Source: Nonomuraea sp. NBC_00507 (lineage in GTDB: Bacteria; Actinomycetota; Actinomycetes; Streptosporangiales; Streptosporangiaceae). Taken from it: 64,000 bases of DNA. Both the position numbers and the translations under genes were made by a program. The notes under the pieces are model-generated. The model saw only the letters and a program-made list of their open reading frames with translations. It was not told the DNA's origin and did not search any database. The stretch lies in contig NZ_CP107853.1 in assembly GCF_036013525.1 (NCBI RefSeq), positions 11,904,001-11,968,000 on the forward strand. Direction: 5' to 3'. This document shows, piece after piece, positions 7,700 through 15,400 of this stretch (positions are counted from its first letter, which is position 1; every line of letters starts with the position of its first letter).

Positions 7700-8954
7700 G
7701 GGCTATGTCTACGCCTATCCGCACAAGACCGCCTACCGGCCACTCGACCCGCGGCCGCCACTGAAGGAGGTGTGGGCGGGCGAACGGCCGGGTGCGCTCT
7801 ACGTGCACATCCCGTTCTGCGAGATGCGGTGCGGCTTCTGCAACCTGTTCACGCGGACGGGCGCCCCGGAGGAGCTGGTCACGGCCTACCTCGACACGCT
7901 GGAACGCCAGGCGGTGCAGGTGCGGGACGCTCTGGAGGAGACCGGTTTCGCCACGGCCGCGTTCGGCGGCGGAACGCCGACCTACCTCAGCGCGGGCGAG
8001 CTGGTCCGGCTGTTCGACCTGACCGAGCGGACGATGGGCGTCGATCTCGCCCGGATCCCCTTGTCGGTGGAGACCTCCCCCGCCACCGCCACCCCGGACC
8101 GCCTGAGCGTACTGGTCGAGCGCGGGACCATGCGCGTGTCCATTGGTGTGCAGAGCTTCATCGACGCCGAGGCCCGCGCCGCCGTACGCCCGCAGAAGCG
8201 GGCCGAGGTGGAGACGGCGCTGGACACCATCCGGGCGGCGGGTGTGCCGGTGCTCAACATCGACCTGATCTACGGCATCGACGGGCAGACGGTGGACTCG
8301 TGGCTCGCCTCGATCGAGGCGGCACTGACGTGGCGGCCCGAGGAGCTCTACCTCTACCCCCTCTACGTCCGCCCGCTCACTGGGCTGAGCAAACAGGGGC
8401 GGGCCTGGGACGACCAGCGGCTGGAGCTCTACCGGGCGGGGCGCGACCGGCTGGCGGCGGCCGGATACGAGCAGGTCTCGATGCGCATGTTCCGCTTGCC
8501 CGGCGGCGCCGGGACGGCCACGGAATACTGCTGCCAGACCGACGGCATGGTGGGGCTCGGGTGCGGCGCAAGGTCGTACACGAGCCGGCTGCACTACTCG
8601 TTCGAGTACGCCGTGGAGGCGCGGCACGTGCGGTCGATCATCGACGACTACGTGGGACGGACGGAGTTCGGCGTGGCCAACGTGGGCTTCGAGCTGTCGC
8701 TCGACGAGCGCAAACGACGGCACCTCATCCAGTCGTTGTTGCAGGCAGAGGGCCTGTCGCGGGAGCTCTACCTGGACCGGTTCCGCACCGACGTCCTGGC
8801 CGACTTCCCGCTGGAAGGGTTCGCGGAGTGGCTGCGGGTGGATCCGGGCGCGGTGCGGCTGACGGCGGAGGGGCTGGCCTTCTCGGACGCGGTCGGGCCC
8901 GCGCTCTTCTCGCCGCAGGTGAGACGGCTCATGGACGAGTACGCCCCATGCTGA
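7686..8954 (+). CDS. STM4012-family radical SAM protein (HemN-like)
   Basis: A 422-residue radical SAM enzyme with the cluster motif Cys45-x3-Cys49-x2-Cys52 preceded by Tyr-Val-His-Ile-Pro-Phe, as in the HemN/HemW group. A Gly-Gly-Gly-Thr-Pro SAM-binding motif and a conserved Gly-x-Gln-Ser-Phe follow. Although annotated in many genomes as coproporphyrinogen oxidase-like, its neighbours (STM4011, 4013, 4014, 4015) make a haem role unlikely. ATG 7686 (Met-Arg-Pro-Tyr-Glu-Gly-Tyr) overlaps the STM4013 gene by 14 bases; an upstream in-frame ATG at 7662 is less likely. The 3' end overlaps the next gene. Confidence 0.8.
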   Translation: MRPYEGYVYAYPHKTAYRPLDPRPPLKEVWAGERPGALYVHIPFCEMRCGFCNLFTRTGAPEELVTAYLDTLERQAVQVRDALEETGFATAAFGGGTPTYLSAGELVRLFDLTERTMGVDLARIPLSVETSPATATPDRLSVLVERGTMRVSIGVQSFIDAEARAAVRPQKRAEVETALDTIRAAGVPVLNIDLIYGIDGQTVDSWLASIEAALTWRPEELYLYPLYVRPLTGLSKQGRAWDDQRLELYRAGRDRLAAAGYEQVSMRMFRLPGGAGTATEYCCQTDGMVGLGCGARSYTSRLHYSFEYAVEARHVRSIIDDYVGRTEFGVANVGFELSLDERKRRHLIQSLLQAEGLSRELYLDRFRTDVLADFPLEGFAEWLRVDPGAVRLTAEGLAFSDAVGPALFSPQVRRLMDEYAPC

Positions 8955-9817
8955 CCATCCTCTACCGCGGCCCCCTGTCCAGCTGCGACTACGACTGTGC
9001 TTACTGCCCGTTCGCCAAACGGCGCGACGCCCCCGAGCAGTTGCGGGCCGACCGGGCGGCGCTGGAGCGGTTCGCGGGGTGGGTGACCGCGCAGCCGTTC
9101 GAGGTGTCGGTGCTGTTCACGCCGTGGGGCGAAGGGCTGGTCAGGTCGTGGTACAGGCGGGCGCTCGTCGAGCTCTCCTGGTTGCCGAACGTCACGAGAG
9201 TCGCCATTCAGACGAATCTCAGCTGCCGTACCGCATGGTTGTCCGAGGCGTCGGACCGGGCGGCCCTGTGGGTGACGTACCACCCGACGCAGGTCGCCTA
9301 CGACCGGTTCCTCGGCAAGATCCGCTCGCTGCCGGTACGCCACAGCGTGGGCATCGTCGGCGACCCCGCGCACCTGACGCACGCGCGGCGGCTCAGGGCC
9401 GATCTGCCCCCGGAGACCTACCTCTGGGTCAACGCCGAGGAGGGCCGTCTCTACACCGACGCCGAGGCGGCCGACTGGTCGGAGATCGACCCCCTCTTCC
9501 ACTACAGCCGGTTCGCGCACCCCAGTGCGGGCCTGCCGTGCCGCACCGGGGACGACGTGATCTCGGTCAGCGGCGACGGCACGGTCCGGCGCTGCCATTT
9601 CATCCCGGAGGTGCTGGGCAACCTGTACGACGGCTCGTACCGCGCGGCGTTGCGGCCCCGGCCGCCCTGCCCGGCTGCAGCTTGCGACTGCCATATCGGA
9701 TATGTCCACCTAGAGCCGCTCGGGCTCTACGACGTCTTCGCCGGCGGCATCCTGGAGCGCATCCCGCACCCGAGTCACCGTGACGCCGCGAGCGTCAGGT
9801 CCTCCGCGATGCCGTAG
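8948..9817 (+). CDS. STM4011-family radical SAM protein
   Basis: A 289-residue radical SAM protein with Cys13-x3-Cys17-x2-Cys20 very close to the N-terminus. A C-terminal set of cysteines (Pro-Cys-Arg, Arg-Arg-Cys-His-Phe, and the Cys-Pro-Ala-Ala-Ala-Cys-Asp-Cys block) resembles the auxiliary-cluster domains of peptide-modifying radical SAM enzymes. A Gly-Asp-Gly-Thr turn sits before the Arg-Arg-Cys. It overlaps STM4012 by 7 bases and is the last gene of the six-gene run. The last dozen or so codons overlap the 3' end of a broken VanX-like gene on the other strand, so the true family C-terminus may have been extended. Confidence 0.8.
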   Translation: MLTILYRGPLSSCDYDCAYCPFAKRRDAPEQLRADRAALERFAGWVTAQPFEVSVLFTPWGEGLVRSWYRRALVELSWLPNVTRVAIQTNLSCRTAWLSEASDRAALWVTYHPTQVAYDRFLGKIRSLPVRHSVGIVGDPAHLTHARRLRADLPPETYLWVNAEEGRLYTDAEAADWSEIDPLFHYSRFAHPSAGLPCRTGDDVISVSGDGTVRRCHFIPEVLGNLYDGSYRAALRPRPPCPAAACDCHIGYVHLEPLGLYDVFAGGILERIPHPSHRDAASVRSSAMP

Positions 9818-10030
9818 CGGGCGTAGCGGGCCTGAGTGATGTACGCCCATTAGCGCTCTCCGAAGGACCAGTGCGACCACTCCGTGGGGTAGTTGACGAA
9901 GCCGGCCGAGGCCAGGGCGTTACCCAGGATGCGGCGGTTGCTCCTGGCTTCGGCGGAGATCGCGGTCGAGTCGGTGTAGCAGTTCTCGTCGCTCTCCGGC
10001 GTCGAGGAGCAGGGCGGCGAGTAGGGCCCG
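9775..10030 (-). pseudogene. VanX/D-Ala-D-Ala dipeptidase C-terminal remnant
   Basis: On the minus strand, from about 10030 downward, the frame reads like the last 80 residues of a VanX-type D-alanyl-D-alanine dipeptidase: Glu-Asn-Cys-Tyr-Thr-Asp, then Ile-Ser-Ala-Glu-Ala-Arg, then Phe-Val-Asn-Tyr-Pro-Thr-Glu-Trp-Ser-His-Trp. The catalytic Glu and zinc-binding His are still present. A TAA at about 9852-9854 replaces the Tyr codon of the usual Arg-Tyr-Trp motif. After it the frame continues as Trp-Ala-Tyr-Ile-Thr to a normal-looking TGA at 9775-9777. No N-terminal two thirds are found upstream. So the gene is both truncated and interrupted. Its tail overlaps the end of the STM4011 gene. Confidence 0.65.
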
Positions 10031-10093
10031 GACCTTGGCCAAACCCTATGGGCACAGCGATGCGGCTTACCAGAGGCGGTGCCGTACAACGCA

Positions 10094-10124
10094 AAGGACC
10101 CCGGGCTGTCCCGGGGTCCTTCTT
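10094..10124. terminator. Strong GC-rich hairpin, possible terminator
   Basis: A 12-bp perfect stem (10094-10105 with 10110-10121) closed by a 4-base loop CTGT, with AAGGACCCCGGG as the left arm, followed by CTT. No intact gene ends just before it on either strand, so it may be a relic of a removed transcription unit. Confidence 0.55.
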
Positions 10125-10303
10125 GCGGCTGGTTGACGGTGGCGGGTTGGGCGGACAGCACGTCTGAGTCCAGCCGCCGGGATCCTCCGCGCCCCTGAGC
10201 CCTTCTGCTCACCGGACGAAGGGCTCTGCGCTGGAAGCAATTCGTCCACGCTTTGTGGCCCGAACTCCTCGGAGTGCCTTACCGAGGTTGGCCGCTCCCG
10301 CCC

Positions 10304-10337
10304 GTGTCGGCCGCCCGGGGTGGTAGGCGGCCGACAC
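10304..10337 (-). terminator. Terminator hairpin after secreted hydrolase gene
   Basis: A 12-bp perfect stem (10304-10315 with 10326-10337, arm GTGTCGGCCGCC) and a 10-base loop, 14 bases beyond the stop of the minus-strand gene that ends at 10352. Nearly the same hairpin follows the paralogous gene (11796-11835), so the terminator was copied along with the repeat array. Confidence 0.7.
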
Positions 10338-10351
10338 CGGCGGGGATGGGG

Positions 10352-11180
10352 TCAGGTCAGGATGCGGGTGCTGCCGGCCCAGCCGTGCCCGACTTCGCGT
10401 GGCACGCTTCCCGTATACGGCTGACCATCGTCACGCACGAAGTTGTTGCTGTAGAGCAGCATCTTGCCCGCGGCGTCCACAGCCAGCAGATCGGTGAACC
10501 CATCACCGGTCACATCAGCCGGAATGATCCTCGTCGAACTGCTCCAGCCATGCCCGACCTCACGCGGCGTGCCGCCCGTAAACGGCTGACCATCGTCACG
10601 CACGAAGTTGTTGCTGTAGAGCAGCATCTTGCCCGCGGCATCCACCGCCAGCAGATCGGTGAACCCATCACCAGTCACATCAGCCGGAATGATCCTCGTC
10701 GAACTGCTCCAGCCATGCCCGACCTCACGCGGCGCGCCGCCCGTAAACGGCTGACCATCGTCACGCACGAAGTTGTTGCTGTAGAGCAGCATCTTGCCCG
10801 CGGCATCCACCGCCAGCAGATCGGTGAACCCATCACCAGTGACATCAGCCGGAATGATCCTCGTCGAACTGCTCCAGCCATGCCCGACCTCACGCGGCGC
10901 GCCGCCCGTAAACGGCTGACCATCGTCACGCACGAAGTTGTTGCTGTAGAGCAGCATCTTGCCCGCGGCGTCCACCGCCAGCAGATCGGTGAACCCATCA
11001 CCAGTGACATCAGCCGGAATGATCCTCGTCGAACTGCTCCAGCCATGCCCGACCTCACGCGGCGCGCTGCCCGTAAACGGCTGACCATCGTCACGCACGA
11101 AGTTGTTGCTGTAGAGCAGCATCTTGCCCGCGGCGTCCACCGCCAGCACGTCAGTGTACGAGTCACCCGTCACACTGTTG
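10352..11180 (-). repeat. Five tandem 165-bp coding repeats (array A)
   Basis: Five nearly identical 165-bp units encode 55-residue blades (…DLLAVDAAGKMLLYSNNFV… type). Differences between units are mostly single synonymous bases. The same unit fills array B at 11847-12675, and units differ between arrays no more than within them, which suggests continuing gene conversion or unequal crossing-over. Confidence 0.9.
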
Positions 11181-11767
11181 CCGGGTAGCTCCGCAGGTTC
11201 CGACATGGACCACACCGCGTTCGCTATGGCCACGCCGTCCGCTGTCGCGTCGAAGTACTTCCCGGGAAAGGCGGAGACCTGTACCTGCTGGCAGATCTGC
11301 CCAATGGGATCATTTCGCCAGTCGAACTGGAGCATCTTGCTGAGGAACTTGTTCGTCGCGTAGACCGGGTTCAGGATCTGCTCGACCGTTCCCCAGCCTT
11401 GCGAGGGACGCTGCTGGAAGAGCCCGACGCTGTCGTCGGCGCCGTAGGTCAGGTTGCGGATGGTGGATTCGACGATGGTGGTGGTGATGGCAATCTGTGC
11501 GGCCCGAACCGGCAGGCCTCGACTCTTGACGGTGGCGATGATGACGCGGGCGCAGGACACCCGGTAAGCCGTCATCGAGCCCTCCCAGTTGGGCAGTTGT
11601 CTGTTCAACTGCGTCGCCATACTGGCATCGGCCGAGGTGGTTCCATTTCTGTCGCATGGCACAGTGTCCGCGGCGTGCGCGGGAGCCGAAGACATCAGGG
11701 CGATGGGCACCGAGACGCACAGGGAGAGAAGTAATCCGGTCAGGGATCGGATGAGGGCATGTCGCAT
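10352..11767 (-). CDS. Secreted lysozyme-like cell-wall hydrolase with five VCBS/FG-GAP-type repeats
   Basis: A 471-residue secreted protein. The signal peptide ends near Ala-His-Ala-Ala (about residue 33). The N-terminal domain (35-190) contains Thr-Thr-Ile-Val-Glu-Ser-Thr-Ile-Arg-Asn and Ser-Val-Gly-Leu-Phe-Gln-Gln-Arg-Pro-Ser-Gln-Gly-Trp-Gly. This pattern is seen in actinobacterial lysozyme/transglycosylase-like proteins, where the Glu of Val-Glu-Ser is the likely catalytic acid. Five 55-residue repeats follow, each with a calcium-loop-like Asp-Val-Thr-Gly-Asp-Gly-Phe-Thr-Asp as in FG-GAP/VCBS propeller blades. The repeats are almost identical to those of the adjacent CHAP protein. Likely role: peptidoglycan turnover, with the repeats binding the wall; the binding target is not known. 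Confidence 0.75.
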   Translation of the reverse strand: MRHALIRSLTGLLLSLCVSVPIALMSSAPAHAADTVPCDRNGTTSADASMATQLNRQLPNWEGSMTAYRVSCARVIIATVKSRGLPVRAAQIAITTTIVESTIRNLTYGADDSVGLFQQRPSQGWGTVEQILNPVYATNKFLSKMLQFDWRNDPIGQICQQVQVSAFPGKYFDATADGVAIANAVWSMSEPAELPGNSVTGDSYTDVLAVDAAGKMLLYSNNFVRDDGQPFTGSAPREVGHGWSSSTRIIPADVTGDGFTDLLAVDAAGKMLLYSNNFVRDDGQPFTGGAPREVGHGWSSSTRIIPADVTGDGFTDLLAVDAAGKMLLYSNNFVRDDGQPFTGGAPREVGHGWSSSTRIIPADVTGDGFTDLLAVDAAGKMLLYSNNFVRDDGQPFTGGTPREVGHGWSSSTRIIPADVTGDGFTDLLAVDAAGKMLLYSNNFVRDDGQPYTGSVPREVGHGWAGSTRILT

Positions 11768-11795
11768 GGCTACTCCACGAGTGATGAAGAAGGGC

Positions 11796-11835
11796 CCGGT
11801 GTCGGCCGCCTGGGGTGGTGGGCGGCCGACACCGG
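11796..11835 (-). terminator. Terminator hairpin after CHAP hydrolase gene
   Basis: A 15-bp perfect stem (11796-11810 with 11821-11835, arm CCGGTGTCGGCCGCC) with a 10-base loop, about 12 bases past the stop of the minus-strand gene ending at 11847. It also lies just upstream of the next gene's start at 11767, so that gene's promoter must fit in the 28 bases between or read through the hairpin. Confidence 0.75.
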
Positions 11836-11846
11836 CGGGGATGGGG

Positions 11847-12675
11847 TCAGGTCAGGATGCGGGTGCTGCCGGCCCAGCCGTGCCCGACTTCGCGCGGCGT
11901 GCCGCCCGTAAACGGCTGACCATCGTCACGCACGAAGTTGTTGCTGTAGAGCAGCATCTTGCCCGCGGCATCCACCGCCAGCAGATCGGTGAACCCATCA
12001 CCGGTCACATCAGCCGGAATGATCCTCGTCGTACTACTCCAGCCATGCCCGACCTCACGCGGCGCGCCGCCCGTAAACGGCTGACCATCGTCACGCACGA
12101 AGTTGTTGCTGTAGAGCAGCATCTTGCCCGCGGCATCCACCGCCAGCAGATCGGTGAACCCATCACCAGTCACATCAGCCGGAATGATCCTCGTCGTACT
12201 ACTCCAGCCATGCCCGACCTCACGCGGCGCGCCGCCCGTAAACGGCTGACCATCGTCACGCACGAAGTTGTTGCTGTAGAGCAGCATCTTGCCCGCGGCA
12301 TCCACAGCCAGCAGATCGGTGAACCCATCACCAGTCACATCAGCCGGAATGATCCTCGTCGTACTACTCCAGCCATGCCCGACCTCACGCGGCGCGCTGC
12401 CCGTAAACGGCTGACCATCGTCACGCACGAAGTTGTTGCTGTAGAGCAGCATCTTGCCCGCGGCATCCACCGCCAGCAGGTCGGTGAACCCATCACCAGT
12501 CACATCAGCCGGAATGATCCTCGTCGAACTGCTCCAGCCATGCCCGACCTCACGCGGCGCGCTGCCCGTAAACGGCTGACCATCGTCACGCACGAAGTTG
12601 TTGCTGTAGAGCAGCATCTTGCCGCCGGCGTCCACAGCCAGCAGGTCAGCGTACGAGTCACCCGTCACACTGTTG
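11847..12675 (-). repeat. Five tandem 165-bp coding repeats (array B)
   Basis: Second copy of the 165-bp repeat array. A three-base change (GTACTA instead of GAACTG in the Ser-Ser-Ser/Ser-Ser-Thr stretch) marks several units and is absent from array A, a useful tag for tracing exchange between the arrays. Confidence 0.9.
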
Positions 12676-13331
12676 CCGACCCTTGGCTCATCAACGGTCC
12701 CTCCGACGGGAGCGCTGTAGCCAACGATGTCGGTGTTGGAGCGGGAGTAGGAGTTGCTCTGGGTGCGGTCGCCGCTGTTGCCCTCGATCGTGTAGACGGT
12801 GCTCGCGTTCGCCGAGGTCACGATGCCGACGTGATCGATGTCGCCGCTCCGGTCCCAGTCGAAGACGATGGCGTCACCGGGCTGGGGTGAGTAGCCGCTG
12901 CCGAAGGCGTGCCACGTTCCGTGCTTGACGCCGTAGTCCTTGAACGACGACGCCCATCCCGTGAGGACGCCTCCGCTGCCCTCGGGCACATCGGCATACG
13001 GAACGCCGGCCCGTTGCCAGACGTACTTGGCGAAGTCGGCGCACCAGTCGCTGTCGCGCCACCGGACGCCGTCACTGCTCGGGCAGCCGTCGGCGGGCTT
13101 CCAGCTGCGGAAGTACCCGGTGTAGTAGTTGCAGCCGCTGCCCATCGGGGATTCGTGATTGCGCGTGGAGTCGCCGAGCTGGTCCTGCGCCACGGAGACG
13201 ATGGCCGGGCGGGACACCGCCGAAGCCTGCGTCGCGGAGACCGCGACCACACTCAGGGCGACGACGGGCACCGCCAGCATCGAACGGAGGATGCGGGATA
13301 AGAACGCGGTGCGTTTCTTGGGAGGTTTCAT
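11847..13331 (-). CDS. Secreted CHAP-domain amidase/endopeptidase with five VCBS/FG-GAP-type repeats
   Basis: A 494-residue exported protein. A Lys-rich N-terminus and hydrophobic stretch end near Ala-Ser-Ala (about residue 38). The CHAP domain (about 40-205) shows the catalytic cysteine in Ser-Asp-Trp-Cys-Ala-Asp-Phe and the histidine in Asp-Ile-Asp-His-Val-Gly-Ile-Val. CHAP domains cut peptidoglycan amide bonds. Five 55-residue repeats follow, nearly identical to those in the neighbouring lysozyme-like gene. Two hydrolases with different catalytic domains but the same wall-facing module, transcribed in the same direction 79 bases apart, probably act on the same structure. Confidence 0.8.
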   Translation of the reverse strand: MKPPKKRTAFLSRILRSMLAVPVVALSVVAVSATQASAVSRPAIVSVAQDQLGDSTRNHESPMGSGCNYYTGYFRSWKPADGCPSSDGVRWRDSDWCADFAKYVWQRAGVPYADVPEGSGGVLTGWASSFKDYGVKHGTWHAFGSGYSPQPGDAIVFDWDRSGDIDHVGIVTSANASTVYTIEGNSGDRTQSNSYSRSNTDIVGYSAPVGGTVDEPRVGNSVTGDSYADLLAVDAGGKMLLYSNNFVRDDGQPFTGSAPREVGHGWSSSTRIIPADVTGDGFTDLLAVDAAGKMLLYSNNFVRDDGQPFTGSAPREVGHGWSSTTRIIPADVTGDGFTDLLAVDAAGKMLLYSNNFVRDDGQPFTGGAPREVGHGWSSTTRIIPADVTGDGFTDLLAVDAAGKMLLYSNNFVRDDGQPFTGGAPREVGHGWSSTTRIIPADVTGDGFTDLLAVDAAGKMLLYSNNFVRDDGQPFTGGTPREVGHGWAGSTRILT

Positions 13332-13788
13332 GGTGCGAAGCCTGCGCCGGGCTTCTCCAAACTCGGTTCAAACCTGCTTGAACTTCTTTGCCCGCGTCCA
13401 GCCCGTGGAGACCGCCGCCTTGGCGCGGACCACATCCATCAGCCGCTCGGCAGCCATCATCCGCCCGGCGTCGACCTGCGGCCAGGCTCCGAGGACTACC
13501 GCATTGAGCTGCCCCGGCCAGCCGTCCCGAGGGGCGACTGTCGCATGGCCCGCTACCCAGCCGCCCCCAAGCGAGGCTGCCGCTTGGCCTGCGGTTCAGC
13601 CTTTCCGAGGGAGGCCGCCACCTCCCATCCCACACCTGGCCAGCCCTGAGGGCCGTGGCTCCACGGGGTGTCCGCCGGCTTTGCGGCTTTCCACCTCGAC
13701 ACCGCATTGGATGGCAGTTACAGAGATTTTCCATTGGCGTGTGCGACCCTGCCGTCCGGCCGAGTCGGCGCCGCGGAATTCTCCCCGG
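13332..13788. other. Gene-free stretch with a possible coding relic
   Basis: No intact gene is seen. On the minus strand a frame open from about 13590 down to a TGA near 13370 reads like the C-terminus of a real protein (ending with Arg-Met-Met-Ala-Ala-Glu-Arg-Leu-Met-Asp and later Ser-Thr-Gly-Trp-Thr-Arg). It lacks a start codon for most of its length, and I do not recognise the family. The 3' side (13700-13788) is AT-richer and gives no clear promoter. Confidence 0.25.
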
Positions 13789-14859
13789 TCAGGTCTCGCG
13801 CTCGGGCCGGTAGTCCTCCTCCGCGATGCCGAACGTCCACGCGACCCCCTCGCGCGCCCGCTGCACCCACGGCGGCACCCGCAGGAAATAGGTGCGGCTG
13901 GTGCCGTCGGGCTCGGGCGTGGAGTTGACGACCTCCACCATGGTGATCGACTCGTCGCCGGGCAGGTCGATGCACCACAGGACACCGGTCTCGTCGCGAT
14001 GTACAGGCCTGGCGCCGGACTCGGCAAGATAGCGGTCGTAACCGAAGTGCTCCAGCATCACGCGGCGCAGCTCGGCGTTGTCCTCGTTGCGGATCCGCTC
14101 GGGCGTGAGATCGCCCATCGACGCCCCGAACTCGGCGGGGACGGGCATGCCGTGCCAGGCGTGCAGGGCGAAGCCATCGGAGTAGGACATGGCAGGCCCG
14201 TCCGCGCGATGCAGTCGTGCGAGCTCGTCGAGGTGCAGCTCGACAGGCCGCTCCGTGATGATCGCCATCCGCTCGTACGGCCACCACCAGCCCGCGCACT
14301 CGGCCACCCGCTTCAGCCCGTCCAGGCCGTCGAACGCCGACAACCACGGGGCGTCGTGCTGCCCGAGCACGGCGTCCAACGTGACCTGCCGCAGCGCCTC
14401 GCCACCGAGGTCGGCCAGCCCTCGGCGGATGGCGGTGACCAACTGGTCGACCTGCGGCCACAGCCGTCCGCCCGTCTGGTCCCAGAGCGCCGCCCAACCG
14501 GTCGGCCCGAGCTCGGCGTAGAGCGCTGCCCTCGCGCGCTCCCACGGCTGCGTACGGACGACGTCCCGCACCGACCGCCCCGGCTCACCGACCGGCCGCA
14601 GTGCACCGAACAGCGCCTGAGCACGGTCGGCTCCGCCGGGCCCCCGCACCGCCGGCACCGCCTCCTCAAGGGCCTGGCGCCGGGCGTCGTCGCCGGTCAG
14701 CCATGCCGCCGCCACGGCCCCGGCCGCGGGCGAGCTCAGCACGAGAACGTGCTCAGGCTCCACGAGCCCTGCCTCGCGGTACGCCTGCCGGACGGCCGCC
14801 TCCGGGTCGCCTCCCGCGCCGGTCGCCCGAGCGACCCGCTCCCACGTCAGCGTCTCCAT
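13789..14859 (-). CDS. DUF6745-type protein of unknown function
   Basis: A 356-residue soluble protein, rich in Trp and Arg. It contains a Trp-Trp-Trp-Pro-Tyr-Glu block near the middle, a Leu-His-Ala-Trp-His-Gly block, and an Asp-Glu-Thr-Gly-Val-Leu-Trp segment near the end. These features resemble the actinobacterial family called DUF6745, for which I know no activity. There is no signal peptide. It overlaps the upstream 98-residue gene by ATGA (14857-14861 region), so the two are translated together. Nothing in the sequence reveals a catalytic site. Confidence 0.65.
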   Translation of the reverse strand: METLTWERVARATGAGGDPEAAVRQAYREAGLVEPEHVLVLSSPAAGAVAAAWLTGDDARRQALEEAVPAVRGPGGADRAQALFGALRPVGEPGRSVRDVVRTQPWERARAALYAELGPTGWAALWDQTGGRLWPQVDQLVTAIRRGLADLGGEALRQVTLDAVLGQHDAPWLSAFDGLDGLKRVAECAGWWWPYERMAIITERPVELHLDELARLHRADGPAMSYSDGFALHAWHGMPVPAEFGASMGDLTPERIRNEDNAELRRVMLEHFGYDRYLAESGARPVHRDETGVLWCIDLPGDESITMVEVVNSTPEPDGTSRTYFLRVPPWVQRAREGVAWTFGIAEEDYRPERET

Positions 14860-15155
14860 CAGTCGGCCACCACCCGGAAGGACCCCGGCACGTATTCGCG
14901 CTGCCTGATCACCCGATACCAGCCCTTGGGCAGCGAGATCGCGTCATGCTCCTCGTGCACCAGCCTTCCTCCCTCAGGGAGGTGCAGGAATCCACCGGAG
15001 AGCGTGCCGGGACCGGGGATCGCGTGACAGTGCCCGGTGGCCTCGCCATGGGCCAGCACCAGCCGCCCACGGGGGTCCCGCGGCTCGGGCCGCATGATGC
15101 GGGACGCGGACTCCTCCGGAATCGGCATGATCAGGATGTCGCCCTGTCGATACAT
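14859..15155 (-). CDS. Small conserved protein paired with DUF6745 gene
   Basis: A 98-residue protein starting Met-Tyr-Arg-Gln-Gly-Asp-Ile-Leu-Ile. A compact, mostly beta pattern follows, with Gly-Glu-Ala-Thr-Gly-His-Cys-His in the middle and two further histidines. The His/Cys group could bind a metal, but that is a guess. The ATG at 15155 is preferred over an upstream in-frame start at 15239 because the extra residues look random and a purine-rich GGAGGTTGG lies just before it. It is the first gene of a two-gene operon with the DUF6745 protein. Function unknown. Confidence 0.65.
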   Translation of the reverse strand: MYRQGDILIMPIPEESASRIMRPEPRDPRGRLVLAHGEATGHCHAIPGPGTLSGGFLHLPEGGRLVHEEHDAISLPKGWYRVIRQREYVPGSFRVVAD

Positions 15156-15400
15156 CGACCAACCTCCATCGTTGGGGGGATGATCGCAAGCTATCGACCA
15201 CGACCGACAATTCCTGAGTGGCCAGGCCTCCCGTCGCACGGTGATCGACCGGCATATCCCTACCGGCGGCGTCGTTGATCGGCCTGCCTAGGGTGTCCGG
15301 TCCCGGCCCGCGTAATCCATAGAGTGCGTTCTTCGTCGCCGATCAGCGAATCGAACGCGCCACGGCTGAGGCCGGGGAACATCGTCGCCCCGGCCTGCCA

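Noticed and set aside
7686..8954. STM4012 as a haem-pathway coproporphyrinogen oxidase (hemN/hemW)
   Set aside because: It shares the radical SAM core, but the neighbours belong to the STM4011-4015 group and no haem genes are near.
10352..12675. Repeat arrays considered as a CRISPR array
   Set aside because: Units are 165 bp, contiguous, coding and without spacers.
10253..12890. Two long plus-strand frames through the repeat arrays
   Set aside because: The 165-bp unit is a multiple of three and stop-free on both strands, so the antisense frame stays open by repetition alone. Signal peptides and catalytic domains exist only on the minus strand.
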